Shown: positions 53,040 to 61,187, counted from the stretch's first letter. The stretch: DNA of 64,000 bases from Lachnospiraceae bacterium (GCA_949383255.1 CASJPF010000011.1:31195-95194), one strand, 5' to 3'. The notes: generated from the sequence alone by a model not told the origin. Made by a program: numbers and translations.

Positions 53040-53825
53040 ATGTGTAAAATAATCGCAATCGCAAACCAAAAAGGCGGTGTCGGCAAGACCACCACCACAA
53101 GCAACTTAGGAATCGGACTGGCAAAACAGGGAAAGAAAGTGCTGCTGATTGATGCGGACGCACAGGGCAGTCTGACAGCGAGTTTAGGATATACAGAACC
53201 GGATACTCTGGAAGTCACGCTTGCAACCATTATGGGGGATTTAATGAATGATGAAGAAGTAGAGCCGACAGAAGGTATCCTGCACCATGAGGAAGGGATA
53301 GACCTTATGCCGGGAAATATTGAATTGTCTGGTCTGGAAGTTTCCCTTGTGAATGTTATGAGCCGGGAAATGATATTAAGGTCGTACATAGAGATAGTCA
53401 GGGAGAATTACGATTATATCCTGATAGACTGTATGCCTTCGCTCGGCATGATTACCATAAATGCCCTTGCCTGTGCCGACAGCATTTTGATACCCGTACA
53501 GGCGGCGTATCTGCCCGTTAAAGGCTTGCAGCAGCTCATTAAGACGGTTGGCAAGGTAAAGCGGAAGATGAACCCGAAACTGGAGATTGAGGGCATATTG
53601 CTGACAATGGTGGACAGCCGGACGAATTATGCAAAGGACATCAGCTCCATGCTGAAGGACGCTTATGGAAGCAGCGTAAGGATATTTACGAATATTATCC
53701 CCATTTCGGTAAGGGCGGCGGAGATTTCTGCGGAAGGCGTCAGCATTTACAAGCATGATCCAAAAGGGAAGGTAGCGGCAGCTTATGATTCTCTGACAAA
53801 GGAGGTGCTTGCAGATGGGCAGTAA
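53040..53825 (+). CDS. parA: ParA-family partition ATPase
   Basis: A 261-residue ParA/Soj-type ATPase. Deviant Walker A KGGVGKTTTTSNLGIGL (about residues 11-27), LLIDADAQGSLTASLGY and YDYILIDCMPSLGMITINA. On ICEs such genes stabilise the excised circle. AAAGGAG precedes the ATG. Its end overlaps parB (start 53815). Confidence 0.95.
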   Translation: MCKIIAIANQKGGVGKTTTTSNLGIGLAKQGKKVLLIDADAQGSLTASLGYTEPDTLEVTLATIMGDLMNDEEVEPTEGILHHEEGIDLMPGNIELSGLEVSLVNVMSREMILRSYIEIVRENYDYILIDCMPSLGMITINALACADSILIPVQAAYLPVKGLQQLIKTVGKVKRKMNPKLEIEGILLTMVDSRTNYAKDISSMLKDAYGSSVRIFTNIIPISVRAAEISAEGVSIYKHDPKGKVAAAYDSLTKEVLADGQ

Positions 53826-54705
53826 TAAGAAAGCTGGAAGCGCATCGAAAGTCAGGATAGATAAATTTGAGGATTTATTCGGCGGTTCTGCGGAACAGGA
53901 AAGCTCCGCAGAGCAGATTATCAATGCACCTCTTACAGACCTGCATACATTCAAAGACCACCCTTTCCGGGTGGAGGATGATGAGAAGATGGAGGAAACA
54001 ACGGAGAGTATCCGCCAGTACGGGGTGCTTGTTCCGGGCATTGCAAGACCGAGGGAGGGCGGCGGCTATGAAATCATAGCCGGACACCGCCGGAAACGGG
54101 GTTCAGAGCTTGCCGGAAAGACGGAAATGCCTGTGATTGTCCGTAATTACACCGATGATGAAGCGACGATTATCATGGTGGATTCCAACATTCAGAGGGA
54201 GGACATCTTACCGAGCGAGAAAGCAAGAGCCTATAAGATGAAGTATGAAGCAATGAAGCATCAGGGGAAAAAGTCAGGGAAGAATACCCTTGATGAAGTC
54301 GGGGAAGCTGCCGGCGAAAATGCGAAAAAAGTTCAGCGGTATATCTGGCTTTCCCGGCTGTCGGAAGAACTTCTCACTATGGTAGACAGTAAAAAACTCG
54401 GTTTTTCACAGGGGGTGGATATTTCTTTTCTGACAGAGGAAGCGCAGCAATGGGTACAGGCTGTCATAGAGGAAAAAAGCTGCAATATCAGCATGGTACA
54501 GTCGGCAAAAATCAAGGAATATGGCAAGACCGGGGAGCTTACCCTTGCAATGGTGCGCCTGATACTGACGGAGGAAAAGCCGAAGGAACGGAAGGTAACA
54601 CTGAAAGCGGACAAAATCAGCGAATATTTTGCGGAGGACTGCAGCAGTGAGGAAATAGAGGGCATCATCATTCAGCTATTGGATGAATGGAAGAAAAGAC
54701 AATAG
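53815..54705 (+). CDS. parB: ParB/RepB-type DNA-binding partition protein
   Basis: A 296-residue ParB. The N-terminal CTPase/Srx-like domain shows TFKDHPFRVEDDEKMEE, TESIRQYGVLVPGIARPR and the family box IIAGHRRKRGSELAG. Then NIQREDILPSEKARAYKMK and an HTH region (TLDEVGEAAGENAKKVQRY, IWLSRLSEELL). Start at ATG 53815 behind GGAGG. A parS site was not identified. It works with ParA just upstream and is followed directly by repA. Confidence 0.93.
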   Translation: MGSNKKAGSASKVRIDKFEDLFGGSAEQESSAEQIINAPLTDLHTFKDHPFRVEDDEKMEETTESIRQYGVLVPGIARPREGGGYEIIAGHRRKRGSELAGKTEMPVIVRNYTDDEATIIMVDSNIQREDILPSEKARAYKMKYEAMKHQGKKSGKNTLDEVGEAAGENAKKVQRYIWLSRLSEELLTMVDSKKLGFSQGVDISFLTEEAQQWVQAVIEEKSCNISMVQSAKIKEYGKTGELTLAMVRLILTEEKPKERKVTLKADKISEYFAEDCSSEEIEGIIIQLLDEWKKRQ

Positions 54706-54722
54706 AGGGGAGGTGCATCAGC

Positions 54723-55835
54723 GTGGATGGCACAATAAAATTTGACTATTATTATGGCATCGAAGCGGAACAGTTTTCTTTTTACCGGGTTCCGAGGCTG
54801 CTGATAAAAGACGCAAGGTTTAAAGAGTTGTCCAGCGATGCAAAGCTCCTTTATGGTCTGATGCTTGACAGGCTGGCATTGTCAATCAAGAATGGCTGGC
54901 TTGACGAAGAAAACAGGGTGTATATCCATTACACCCTTGATAACATAATGGAGGATTTGGGATGCGCAAGGGAGAAATGCGCAAAGGTGATAGCGGAGCT
55001 TGACAGCAAAAAGGGAATCGGTCTGATTGAGAAGAAAAGACAGGGACTGGGCAAGCCGGACATTATCTATGTGAAGAATTTTGCGACACTGGATACCGGG
55101 AAAGAACCGGGCGGAGAGCCGGAAAAGCCGGATAATGCTGACAGTTCCGCAGAAGTTCGGAAACCGAACTTCAAGAGGTTCGATAATCAAACTTCAAGAA
55201 GTTCGGAAATCGAACTTCAAGAGATTCGGAAACCGAACTTGCAGGAGTTCGGAAACCAAACTTCAAGAAATTCGGAAACCGAACTTGCGGAAGTTCGGGA
55301 ATCGAACCCTAATTATAACAATACTAATTATACTGATTTGAGTTATACCAATCCTATCAATCAATCGGATAGAGAAACAGAAAAACAAGAACCGGGTAAG
55401 CCGGATGATGATATGATTGATGTGATGGATGATGCCACTGCCTACATGGAAATCATCAAGGAAAATATTGAGTATGAGCATCACATGAAATACGGTGACT
55501 GGAGCGAAAAGGGGCTGTATGAGGAACTCTATGAGGTGATCTGCGAGATTGTGTGCGTAAAGCGCAGGACGGTAAAAGTCAACGGGGAAGATTACCCTTA
55601 TGAGCTTGTAAAATCAAAGTTCCTAAAGCTGAACAGCTCCCATTTGGAGTATGTCATTGGGTGCATGAAGGAAACCACAACCAAGATAACCAATATCAGG
55701 GCATACATGGTGACTGCCCTCTACAATGCGCCCAATACCATGAATCACTATTACCAGCAGTTAGTACAGCATGATATGTATGGCGGCGGGTGGGAAGAAA
55801 AAGGAATGTTTCAGAAAGCGGAAGGAGATGGATAA
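54723..55835 (+). CDS. repA: Replication initiator protein A with iterons inside the gene
   Basis: About 370 residues from the GTG at 54723 (GGGGAGG 9 bases upstream, after the parB stop); an in-frame ATG at 54687 lies inside parB. The N-terminal winged-helix region reads FYRVPRLLIKDARFKEL, SSDAKLLYGLMLDRL and NIMEDLGCAREKCAKVI, the RepA_N-type pattern. Residues about 145-195 are encoded by tandem 23-bp repeats. The C-terminal part has YELVKSKFLKLNSSHLEYV, similar to DnaD-like ends of these initiators. It probably supports replication of the excised element. Confidence 0.9.
   Translation: MDGTIKFDYYYGIEAEQFSFYRVPRLLIKDARFKELSSDAKLLYGLMLDRLALSIKNGWLDEENRVYIHYTLDNIMEDLGCAREKCAKVIAELDSKKGIGLIEKKRQGLGKPDIIYVKNFATLDTGKEPGGEPEKPDNADSSAEVRKPNFKRFDNQTSRSSEIELQEIRKPNLQEFGNQTSRNSETELAEVRESNPNYNNTNYTDLSYTNPINQSDRETEKQEPGKPDDDMIDVMDDATAYMEIIKENIEYEHHMKYGDWSEKGLYEELYEVICEIVCVKRRTVKVNGEDYPYELVKSKFLKLNSSHLEYVIGCMKETTTKITNIRAYMVTALYNAPNTMNHYYQQLVQHDMYGGGWEEKGMFQKAEGDG
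55155..55309 (+). repeat. Seven 23-bp iterons inside repA (candidate replication origin)
   Basis: Copies start at 55155, 55178, 55201, 55224, 55247, 55270 and 55293, each close to GTTCGGAAACCGAAC then TTCAAGAG. GTTCGG and CCGAAC make a dyad in most copies. As 23 is not a multiple of three, the protein reads the repeat in three frames, giving a 23-residue super-repeat (EIRKPNLQ, EFGNQTSR, NSETELA). RepA_N plasmids keep their origin in the middle of rep, so this is the likely oriV. Confidence 0.8.
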
Positions 55836-56498
55836 ATGGAATCCATGAGGGATATTGACCGGGCAATGGAACGGGAGATAGCAAAGGGGAGCTGCCCATT
55901 AAGGTTTGTGAAGATAGATTTCAGCGATTCCCCTTATCAGGAGATTGCATCAAGGGAAAAGCTGTTAGAGGTGCTGTCCTACCTGTTACGGACAGGCGAT
56001 TATGGCAGGTTTGCCGGGAAAGGGACGGGGAATAATGTTTACATGGATATGAAAGGCAGAAAAGCAGCTTTCAAGCGTACCCGCTCTTTTATTGACCGGA
56101 ATAACATATTTTCCGCAATCCGCAGGTATGGGAAGAAAATAAAGCCGGATTTTGACGGGCATACTTATCTGGAAACGGTGCGGTGCTGCTTTGGACTGCC
56201 GGAAGGGGAACTGGAAAAGTACCGGGTGACCTATGACGGACAGGAAACCTTCGCTTTTCCCATGTCAGATAAATATATCCTCGGACTTTATACACACTGC
56301 ATTTCGGCAAGGCGGGCGGCATCGGCGGATATGGATATTCCAGAAGCAGGCTTTTCAGAGAAGGAACAGGGCATCGCCAGTCTGGAAGATGTGCGTGACG
56401 TATTGTTCCAATGCCTTTTGTTTGACACAATAAAATGCGGGGAAGGCGTGTTATGCGCTGACCTCTGCACAATCTACTGTTTAAAAGAGGATAGATAG
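55836..56498 (+). CDS. ICE-associated protein of unknown function
   Basis: A 220-residue protein that starts on the base after the repA stop (TAA then ATG). I recognise it only as an element-linked family. Text includes YGRFAGKGTGNNVYMDMKG, RRYGKKIKPDFDGHTYLE and a Cys-rich C-terminal part (RDVLFQCLLFDTIKCGEG, CADLCTIYC). No catalytic motif stands out. Coupled translation with repA suggests a replication or copy-control link. Confidence 0.7.
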   Translation: MESMRDIDRAMEREIAKGSCPLRFVKIDFSDSPYQEIASREKLLEVLSYLLRTGDYGRFAGKGTGNNVYMDMKGRKAAFKRTRSFIDRNNIFSAIRRYGKKIKPDFDGHTYLETVRCCFGLPEGELEKYRVTYDGQETFAFPMSDKYILGLYTHCISARRAASADMDIPEAGFSEKEQGIASLEDVRDVLFQCLLFDTIKCGEGVLCADLCTIYCLKEDR

Positions 56499-56521
56499 CT
56501 TTTGGACTTTTTGTCCAGAAG
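56499..56521. repeat. ICE palindrome P, copy 1
   Basis: CTTTTGGAC, five T, GTCCAGAAG: a near-perfect inverted repeat (8 of 9 pairs plus wobble) directly after a stop codon. Identical arms recur at 57597 and 60076. Confidence 0.7.
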
Positions 56522-56539
56522 TAAGTTAGGAGGTGCGCT

Positions 56540-56908
56540 ATGGCGGAAAAATATATTACGGAAGAACAGCGGGCAAAATGCCGGAAAGTGGCGGATGCGT
56601 TTGCGGAACTGTATGAGCTGGCAGATGTAATGGTGGCGGATGCCGGGAGGTTCGGCTTTGTCCGTCTGCAATGGTTCAGTGAGGGAGAAGGTTTTGATTC
56701 GGCAATGGCATTTTCGGACAGTGAGGAACTGTTTGAGGAACTCTGGCGGATATGGTATGAACATGAAGTATTAACGCCTGTGCTTGGTACGCCGCTTGCG
56801 GAGCTTGACTATGACGAGATATTCCAGACGCTTTCCAAAGACAGGCAGGAGGAAATCTCGGAGAAAAAGAAGTATTTCCTTGCCCGGTGCAAAGACGCTT
56901 TCGGTTAA
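56540..56908 (+). CDS. ICE small protein, paralogue of the gene at 60737
   Basis: A 122-residue acidic protein after AGGAGG. It shares most of its length with the protein at 60737-61105: both begin YITEE, have the block DAFAELYELADVMVADAGRF (here) or DAFAELYELENIVVLDVGRY (there), and end in an IFQTLSKDRQEE-like segment. No known domain. A helical, acidic, cytosolic protein of element-linked but unknown role. Confidence 0.7.
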   Translation: MAEKYITEEQRAKCRKVADAFAELYELADVMVADAGRFGFVRLQWFSEGEGFDSAMAFSDSEELFEELWRIWYEHEVLTPVLGTPLAELDYDEIFQTLSKDRQEEISEKKKYFLARCKDAFG

Positions 56909-56987
56909 GGCGGCAGATATTTTTTACAATTCCGGGGCGTTTTCTGTTAAAATAGACCGTATCAGGATAAAGGCAGGAGTGGTGTGT

Positions 56988-57518
56988 TTGGGAAACAGGA
57001 AGCGCCTGAAAAGGGCAGACAGGACATATAAAGACTTAAAGCAGAAGCAGAAAGCAGGAATAGCAGACGGTATGTTTGAAAAGACCTGTGATTATTACAG
57101 GGAGCATGGCAGGATGCCGGAAGGAGAGGACTGTGAAAAAATTGCGGGGCAGATTTACCAGAGGGTAAAGGGGATAGCGGAAAAGGCTTCCTTTGATGAA
57201 ATATACAGCCTGTATCTTTACCGGCTTCCACGCTATGAAGTGCGGATAGCGGAGAACGGGATTCCCGAAAAGAAAGAAAAGAAGAAAGATGATGCGGATA
57301 AGCCGAAAGCCAAACGGAAAGGCATGAGCAAAAAGGTATGCCCGAACTGCGGCAGGAAGATGAAACAGCAGTTTATCGGCTTGCAACATTGTAAATGCGG
57401 CATGAGCTGGAAGAAAGATATAGGATATTTTGAGCGTACCGGGGATATGGTCTTTGCTCTGGAACGCCGGAAAGTAGGGAAAAAGACAAAGCAGTGTCCG
57501 GTGATCCGGTACAGGTAA
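56988..57518 (+). CDS. ICE protein with C-terminal zinc ribbon
   Basis: About 176 residues from a TTG at 56988, 8 bases after AGGAG; the open frame extends upstream to 56784 without support and there overlaps the previous gene. The N-terminal half is helical and basic (KRADRTYKDLKQKQKAG), the linker is Lys-rich, and the C-terminal part is a CxxC zinc ribbon: VCPNCGRKMKQQFIGLQHC followed by KCGMSWKKDIGYF. Zinc binding and a nucleic-acid role are inferred. Confidence 0.7.
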   Translation: MGNRKRLKRADRTYKDLKQKQKAGIADGMFEKTCDYYREHGRMPEGEDCEKIAGQIYQRVKGIAEKASFDEIYSLYLYRLPRYEVRIAENGIPEKKEKKKDDADKPKAKRKGMSKKVCPNCGRKMKQQFIGLQHCKCGMSWKKDIGYFERTGDMVFALERRKVGKKTKQCPVIRYR

Positions 57519-57538
57519 ATTGAATATGGAAACAGCGT

Positions 57539-57586
57539 AAGGGCAGTTATAGACCGGAAACAGCGGTTTGTAGCTGCCCTTTTTGT
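57539..57586 (+). terminator. Terminator after the zinc-ribbon gene
   Basis: AAGGGCAGTTAT (57539-57550) pairs with TAGCTGCCC and a T-run (about 57571-57585), with one mismatch and a 20-base loop. Confidence 0.6.
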
Positions 57587-57596
57587 GTTTATGGAA

Positions 57597-57619
57597 CTTT
57601 TGGGCTTTTTGTCCAGAAG
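57597..57619. repeat. ICE palindrome P, copy 2
   Basis: CTTTTGGGC, five T, GTCCAGAAG: as copy 1 with one arm substitution. It is followed directly by AAAGGAG and a short reading frame. Confidence 0.7.
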
Positions 57620-57634
57620 TGGAAAGGAGAACTT

Positions 57635-57673
57635 ATGAAATATCTGATTCACAGGCTGTACGTCCCACCCTGA
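57635..57673 (+). CDS. Possible 12-residue leader peptide before pcfB
   Basis: AAAGGAG (57623-57629) is 5 bases before an ATG that opens a 12-codon frame (MKYLIHRLYVPP). Its last codons and stop lie inside a hairpin (GCTGTAC 57655-57661 with GTACAGC 57681-57687, loop rich in C then G). The arrangement resembles a translational attenuator for the pcfB-virD4 transfer genes, but the frame is very short and could be chance. Confidence 0.35.
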   Translation: MKYLIHRLYVPP

Positions 57674-57710
57674 CGGGGGGGTACAGCAATAAAGAAGAAG
57701 GAGGAAAACC

Positions 57711-58187
57711 ATGCAGGAGGAAGTGACACAAAAAACGATTGCCCTTGTGTTTAAATCTTCCCGGCTGACTACCGACGTGCTGAAAAAGGCAATGAAGATG
57801 TATCTGGAACACCGGAAACAGGGAAAACAGGCATCACATGGGAAAATGTCAGTGAAAGATCTGGTCGGTCAGGGTATGGGTGCTTCGAGCATTGAGGTGA
57901 CGGATAACAACATCAAGTCTTTTGAGAAAGTGGCAAAAAAATACAACGTAGATTTTGCTGTGAAGAAAGATAAGACGGCTGCACCGCCGAAGTACATGGT
58001 ATTTTTCAAGGGCAAGGATGCCGACGTGATTACGCAGGCATTTAAGGAATTTGTAAAAGTTAATGAGAAAAAGCATGACCGCATCTCCGTAAAGGAGAAG
58101 CTGGCGGAGTTCCGGGAGCAGTTGGGGAAGGACAAAAACCGGGAGCGGGCAAGGGAACACCAGAAGGACAGGGGGCAGTCATTATGA
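57711..58187 (+). CDS. pcfB: PcfB-family conjugation protein (DUF3801)
   Basis: A 158-residue protein of the PcfB family, small basic proteins encoded next to the coupling protein in Gram-positive conjugation systems. Text includes VFKSSRLTTDVLKKAMKMY, GKMSVKDLVGQGMGASSIEV and a highly charged C terminus (KDKNRERAREHQKDRG). AAGGAGG precedes the ATG. The stop overlaps the virD4 start (ATGA), so the two are co-translated. Confidence 0.88.
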   Translation: MQEEVTQKTIALVFKSSRLTTDVLKKAMKMYLEHRKQGKQASHGKMSVKDLVGQGMGASSIEVTDNNIKSFEKVAKKYNVDFAVKKDKTAAPPKYMVFFKGKDADVITQAFKEFVKVNEKKHDRISVKEKLAEFREQLGKDKNRERAREHQKDRGQSL

Positions 58188-60025
58188 GTAAAATCGTAGA
58201 AGGCATTGCCAAAGACCTAAAATCCATTCCCGAAAAGATCAAGGCAAAGACGGGGAATGTGGATAAAAAGAAACTTCTCCTTATGAACCTGCCTTATGTG
58301 CTTGCCGGGTATTTCTGCGACAAAATAGCGTGGCTGTGGCGGGTATCGCCGGGGCAGGACGCTTCCGCAAAGATGATGGCGGTCATGGCGGGGATGGAGG
58401 ACTTATTTTCTAACCCATTACCGAGTTTTTACCCAAAAGATTTGCTGATAGGGGCAGGGTGCGGCATTGCGCTCCGCCTTGTGGTGTATTTCAAAGCCAA
58501 GAACGCCAAGAAATTCCGGCATGGAATGGAATACGGTTCTGCAAGGTGGGGAAACGCAAAGGATATTGAGCCTTATGTCGATCCGGTCTTTGAGAACAAT
58601 GTGCTGCTTACAGAAACGGAGCGGCTGATGATGTCAGGCAGACCAAGACAGCCGAAGTATGCGAGGAATAAAAATATCCTTGTTATCGGCGGTTCTGGTT
58701 CGGGTAAGACGAGGTTTTTTGTAAAACCGAACCTGATGCAGATGCACTCAAGCTATGTTGTCACTGATCCGAAAGGCACTGTGTTAGTCGAGTGCGGAAA
58801 AATGCTCTTAAAGAACAATTACCGGGTAAAAGTGCTGAATACCATTAACTTCAAGAAGTCCATGCACTACAATCCTCTCGTTTATATCCGGAGCGAGAAG
58901 GACATTTTGAAACTTGTAAACACAATCATTTTAAACACCAAAGGGGAGGGGCAGCAATCCGGCGAGGATTTTTGGGTGAAAGCCGAAAAGCTCTACTATA
59001 CCGCACTGATCGGGTACATCTGGTATGAGTGCGTGGAGGAAGAACAGAATTTCACTACCTTGCTTGACATGATAAATGCCAGCGAAGCAAGGGAGGATGA
59101 CGAGGAATTTAAAAATCCCGTTGATTTGATGTTCGATGAGCTGGAGGAAAGAGAGCCGGAGCATTTTGCGGTAAAGCAGTATAAAAAATACAAACTGGCG
59201 GCGGGCAAGACAGCGAAAAGCATTTTAATTAGCTGTGGCGCACGTTTAGCCCCCTTTGACATCAAGGAGCTGCGTGACCTGACAAGCTATGACGAGTTGG
59301 GACTGGATATGATTGGGGATGAAAAGACAGCGCTGTTTGTCATTATCTCCGATACCGATGACACATTTAATTTCATCGTGTCAATCATGTACACGCAGCT
59401 TTTCAATCTGCTCTGTGACAGGGCGGACGATGTGTATCATGGCAGGCTGCCCGTCCATGTGCGCTGCTTACTCGATGAGTTTGCAAACATCGGGCAGATA
59501 CCAAAGTTTGAGAAGCTGATTGCCACAATCCGGAGCCGGGAAATATCAGCTTCCATTATCTTGCAGTCGAAGTCGCAGCTCAAAGCGATTTATAAGGATA
59601 ACGCCGACACCATTGAAGGGAATTGTGATACCACCTTATTCCTCGGAGGGAAGGAAAAGACCACCTTAAAAGAGATGGCGGAAATTTTGGGTAAAGAAAC
59701 AATAGACCTTTACAATACCTCGGATACAAGGGGTACGTCGCAGTCCTACGGTCTGAATTACCAAAAGACCGGGAAAGAGCTTATGAGCCAAGATGAGATT
59801 GCGGTCATGGACGGGGGCAAGTGCATCATGCAGCTTAGAGGGGTAAGACCATTCTTCTCCAATAAGTTTGACATCACGAAGCACAAGCAGTACAAGCTCC
59901 TGTCCGATTATGACGAAAAGAACGCCTTAGACATCGAAAAATATGTGAAGAACCTGTGCAAAGCAAAAGTCAGGGACAATGACACCGTTGATGAGGTGGA
60001 GGATGCGGGCGTTCTTGAAGCATGA
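58184..60025 (+). CDS. virD4: VirD4-type conjugative coupling ATPase (CD1115 family)
   Basis: A 613-residue type IV coupling protein that would bring the relaxase-DNA complex to the transfer channel. An N-terminal membrane region (about 28-50 and 85-105) is followed by FRHGMEYGSARWGNAKDIEP, Walker A VIGGSGSGKTRFFVKPNL (about 167), TDPKGTVLVECG, and Walker B CLLDEFANIGQIPKFEKLI (about 428). The C-terminal QSKSQLKAIYKDNADTIEGN is family-typical. Complete, unlike the genes that should follow it. Confidence 0.95.
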   Translation: MSKIVEGIAKDLKSIPEKIKAKTGNVDKKKLLLMNLPYVLAGYFCDKIAWLWRVSPGQDASAKMMAVMAGMEDLFSNPLPSFYPKDLLIGAGCGIALRLVVYFKAKNAKKFRHGMEYGSARWGNAKDIEPYVDPVFENNVLLTETERLMMSGRPRQPKYARNKNILVIGGSGSGKTRFFVKPNLMQMHSSYVVTDPKGTVLVECGKMLLKNNYRVKVLNTINFKKSMHYNPLVYIRSEKDILKLVNTIILNTKGEGQQSGEDFWVKAEKLYYTALIGYIWYECVEEEQNFTTLLDMINASEAREDDEEFKNPVDLMFDELEEREPEHFAVKQYKKYKLAAGKTAKSILISCGARLAPFDIKELRDLTSYDELGLDMIGDEKTALFVIISDTDDTFNFIVSIMYTQLFNLLCDRADDVYHGRLPVHVRCLLDEFANIGQIPKFEKLIATIRSREISASIILQSKSQLKAIYKDNADTIEGNCDTTLFLGGKEKTTLKEMAEILGKETIDLYNTSDTRGTSQSYGLNYQKTGKELMSQDEIAVMDGGKCIMQLRGVRPFFSNKFDITKHKQYKLLSDYDEKNALDIEKYVKNLCKAKVRDNDTVDEVEDAGVLEA

Positions 60026-60075
60026 CAACTGAATACTGAAAAACTGAATATGGAACCCGTCAACCAATCACAGAA

Positions 60076-60098
60076 CTTTTGGACAAAAAGTCCAGAAG
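60076..60098. repeat. ICE palindrome P, copy 3 (inverted loop)
   Basis: CTTTTGGAC, five A, GTCCAGAAG. Arms are as in copy 1 but the central five bases are the complement of those in copies 1 and 2. Confidence 0.7.
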
Positions 60099-60303
60099 TG
60101 GAACGGAGTTTTGAATGTACTTGGGAAAGGACAAAACAAAGCGTCCGGCATAGCCAATCGCCAAACTGAATATGCCGGATGCCCGCAGGGTTCTTCCTAA
60201 AGGATTGCCCTGTCTTTATCTTACCATAAGGCAGGGCATTTTACACGAAAAACTCTTTCAGAAACCAGACAAAACATTTGATGAGAAAGAAAGAGGTAGA
60301 ACA

Positions 60304-60519
60304 ATGGCATTTTTTACAACAGCAGTAACAGGATTAAAGACAGTCGTAACAGCAATCGGCGCAGGCGTGGGTGTATGGGGCGTCATCAATCTGCTTGAGG
60401 GATATGGAAATGATAATCCGGGTGCAAAATCACAGGGCATTAAACAGCTTATGAGCGGCGGGGGCATTATCATTGTGGCGCAGACGGTGATTCCACAGCT
60501 TTCCACACTGTTCTCATAA
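60304..60519 (+). CDS. Maff2-family mobile element membrane protein
   Basis: A 71-residue hydrophobic protein of the Maff2/TrbC-pilin-like family: MAFFTTAVTGLKTVVTAIG, a Gly-rich second helix (GAGVGVWGVINLLEG) and GGGIIIVAQTVIPQLS. Two membrane helices, small-residue rich. It is thought to be a pilin-like or channel component of the transfer machine. GAGG precedes the ATG at 60304. A hairpin (TGCCCTG 60206 with CAGGGCA 60232) lies in the leader. Confidence 0.85.
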   Translation: MAFFTTAVTGLKTVVTAIGAGVGVWGVINLLEGYGNDNPGAKSQGIKQLMSGGGIIIVAQTVIPQLSTLFS

Positions 60520-60532
60520 GAGATAACCCTTC

Positions 60533-60634
60533 ATGGGCGGAATCATTGACAAAATCACTGATTTCATAAAGGAAATGCTTCAGGGATGGGTGCTTGACAA
60601 CCTCGGCACGATGTTTACCGATGTGAATTGTTAG
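60533..60634 (+). pseudogene. Truncated TrbL/VirB6-like conjugation gene (first 33 codons)
   Basis: An ATG 14 bases after the Maff2 gene opens a frame reading GGIIDKITDFIKEMLQGW and NLGTMFTDVN, the usual beginning of the polytopic TrbL/VirB6-like protein that follows Maff2 in complete elements. It then runs into a TAG after 33 codons, and the normal membrane helices are missing. The sequence after 60629 is unrelated and more AT-rich, so this is probably a deletion junction. Confidence 0.7.
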
Positions 60635-60736
60635 TAAAGTGGGTTTTGCTAAAACAAATGGAATAAGAAGCTGGTGTGCGAGTGGTTCTTATAAAATGAA
60701 TGTGGTAAAATTTTATAAGAAACGAGGTAAAGCGGT

Positions 60737-61105
60737 ATGAAAAAACAAGTTTATATCACAGAGGAAGAATGTGCAAAATGTCAAAAGGTGGTTGATGCGT
60801 TTGCAGAGCTGTATGAATTGGAGAATATCGTGGTGCTTGACGTGGGCAGGTACGGTTTTGTCGAGTTGAAATATTACAAGCCGCCACATGGCTTTGAGGA
60901 TGCAATAACCTTTACGGACAGCGTGGCATTATTTGAAGACTTGTGGGAGGAATGGCTGAATACAAAGCTGTATTTACTGGCAAAAGGTACTCCACTGTTG
61001 GAGAAAGGCTACAAAGGTATATTTGAAAGCCTGTCAAAAGAAAAACAGTCGGAACTTATCGTAAAAAAAGCTAATTTTGCTAAAGCGGCAGGAATATATC
61101 TGTAA
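60737..61105 (+). CDS. Small protein, paralogue of the gene at 56540
   Basis: A 122-residue protein clearly homologous to 56540-56908 (YITEEECAKCQKVVDAFAEL, GRYGFVELKYY, IFESLSKEKQSE), but with lower GC than its paralogue, and it lies beyond the truncated transfer gene. It may be the homologue from a second, related element whose end fused here. No known domain. Confidence 0.7.
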   Translation: MKKQVYITEEECAKCQKVVDAFAELYELENIVVLDVGRYGFVELKYYKPPHGFEDAITFTDSVALFEDLWEEWLNTKLYLLAKGTPLLEKGYKGIFESLSKEKQSELIVKKANFAKAAGIYL

Positions 61106-61157
61106 TATTATTTCTGTGCGAAAATGGAACAGTAGTTAGTGAACAATCAAAGATTAG

Positions 61158-61187
61158 AAAGGCTCTGTATGATGCAGGGCTTTTCTT
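61158..61187 (+). terminator. Terminator after the 60737 gene
   Basis: AAAGGCTCTGTA (61158-61169) pairs imperfectly with TGCAGGGCTTTT (from 61173), followed by T-rich sequence. Confidence 0.5.

Noticed and set aside
55155..55309. Evenly spaced repeats resembling a CRISPR array
   Set aside because: The copies are directly adjacent without spacers, lie inside repA, and no cas genes are present; they fit iterons.
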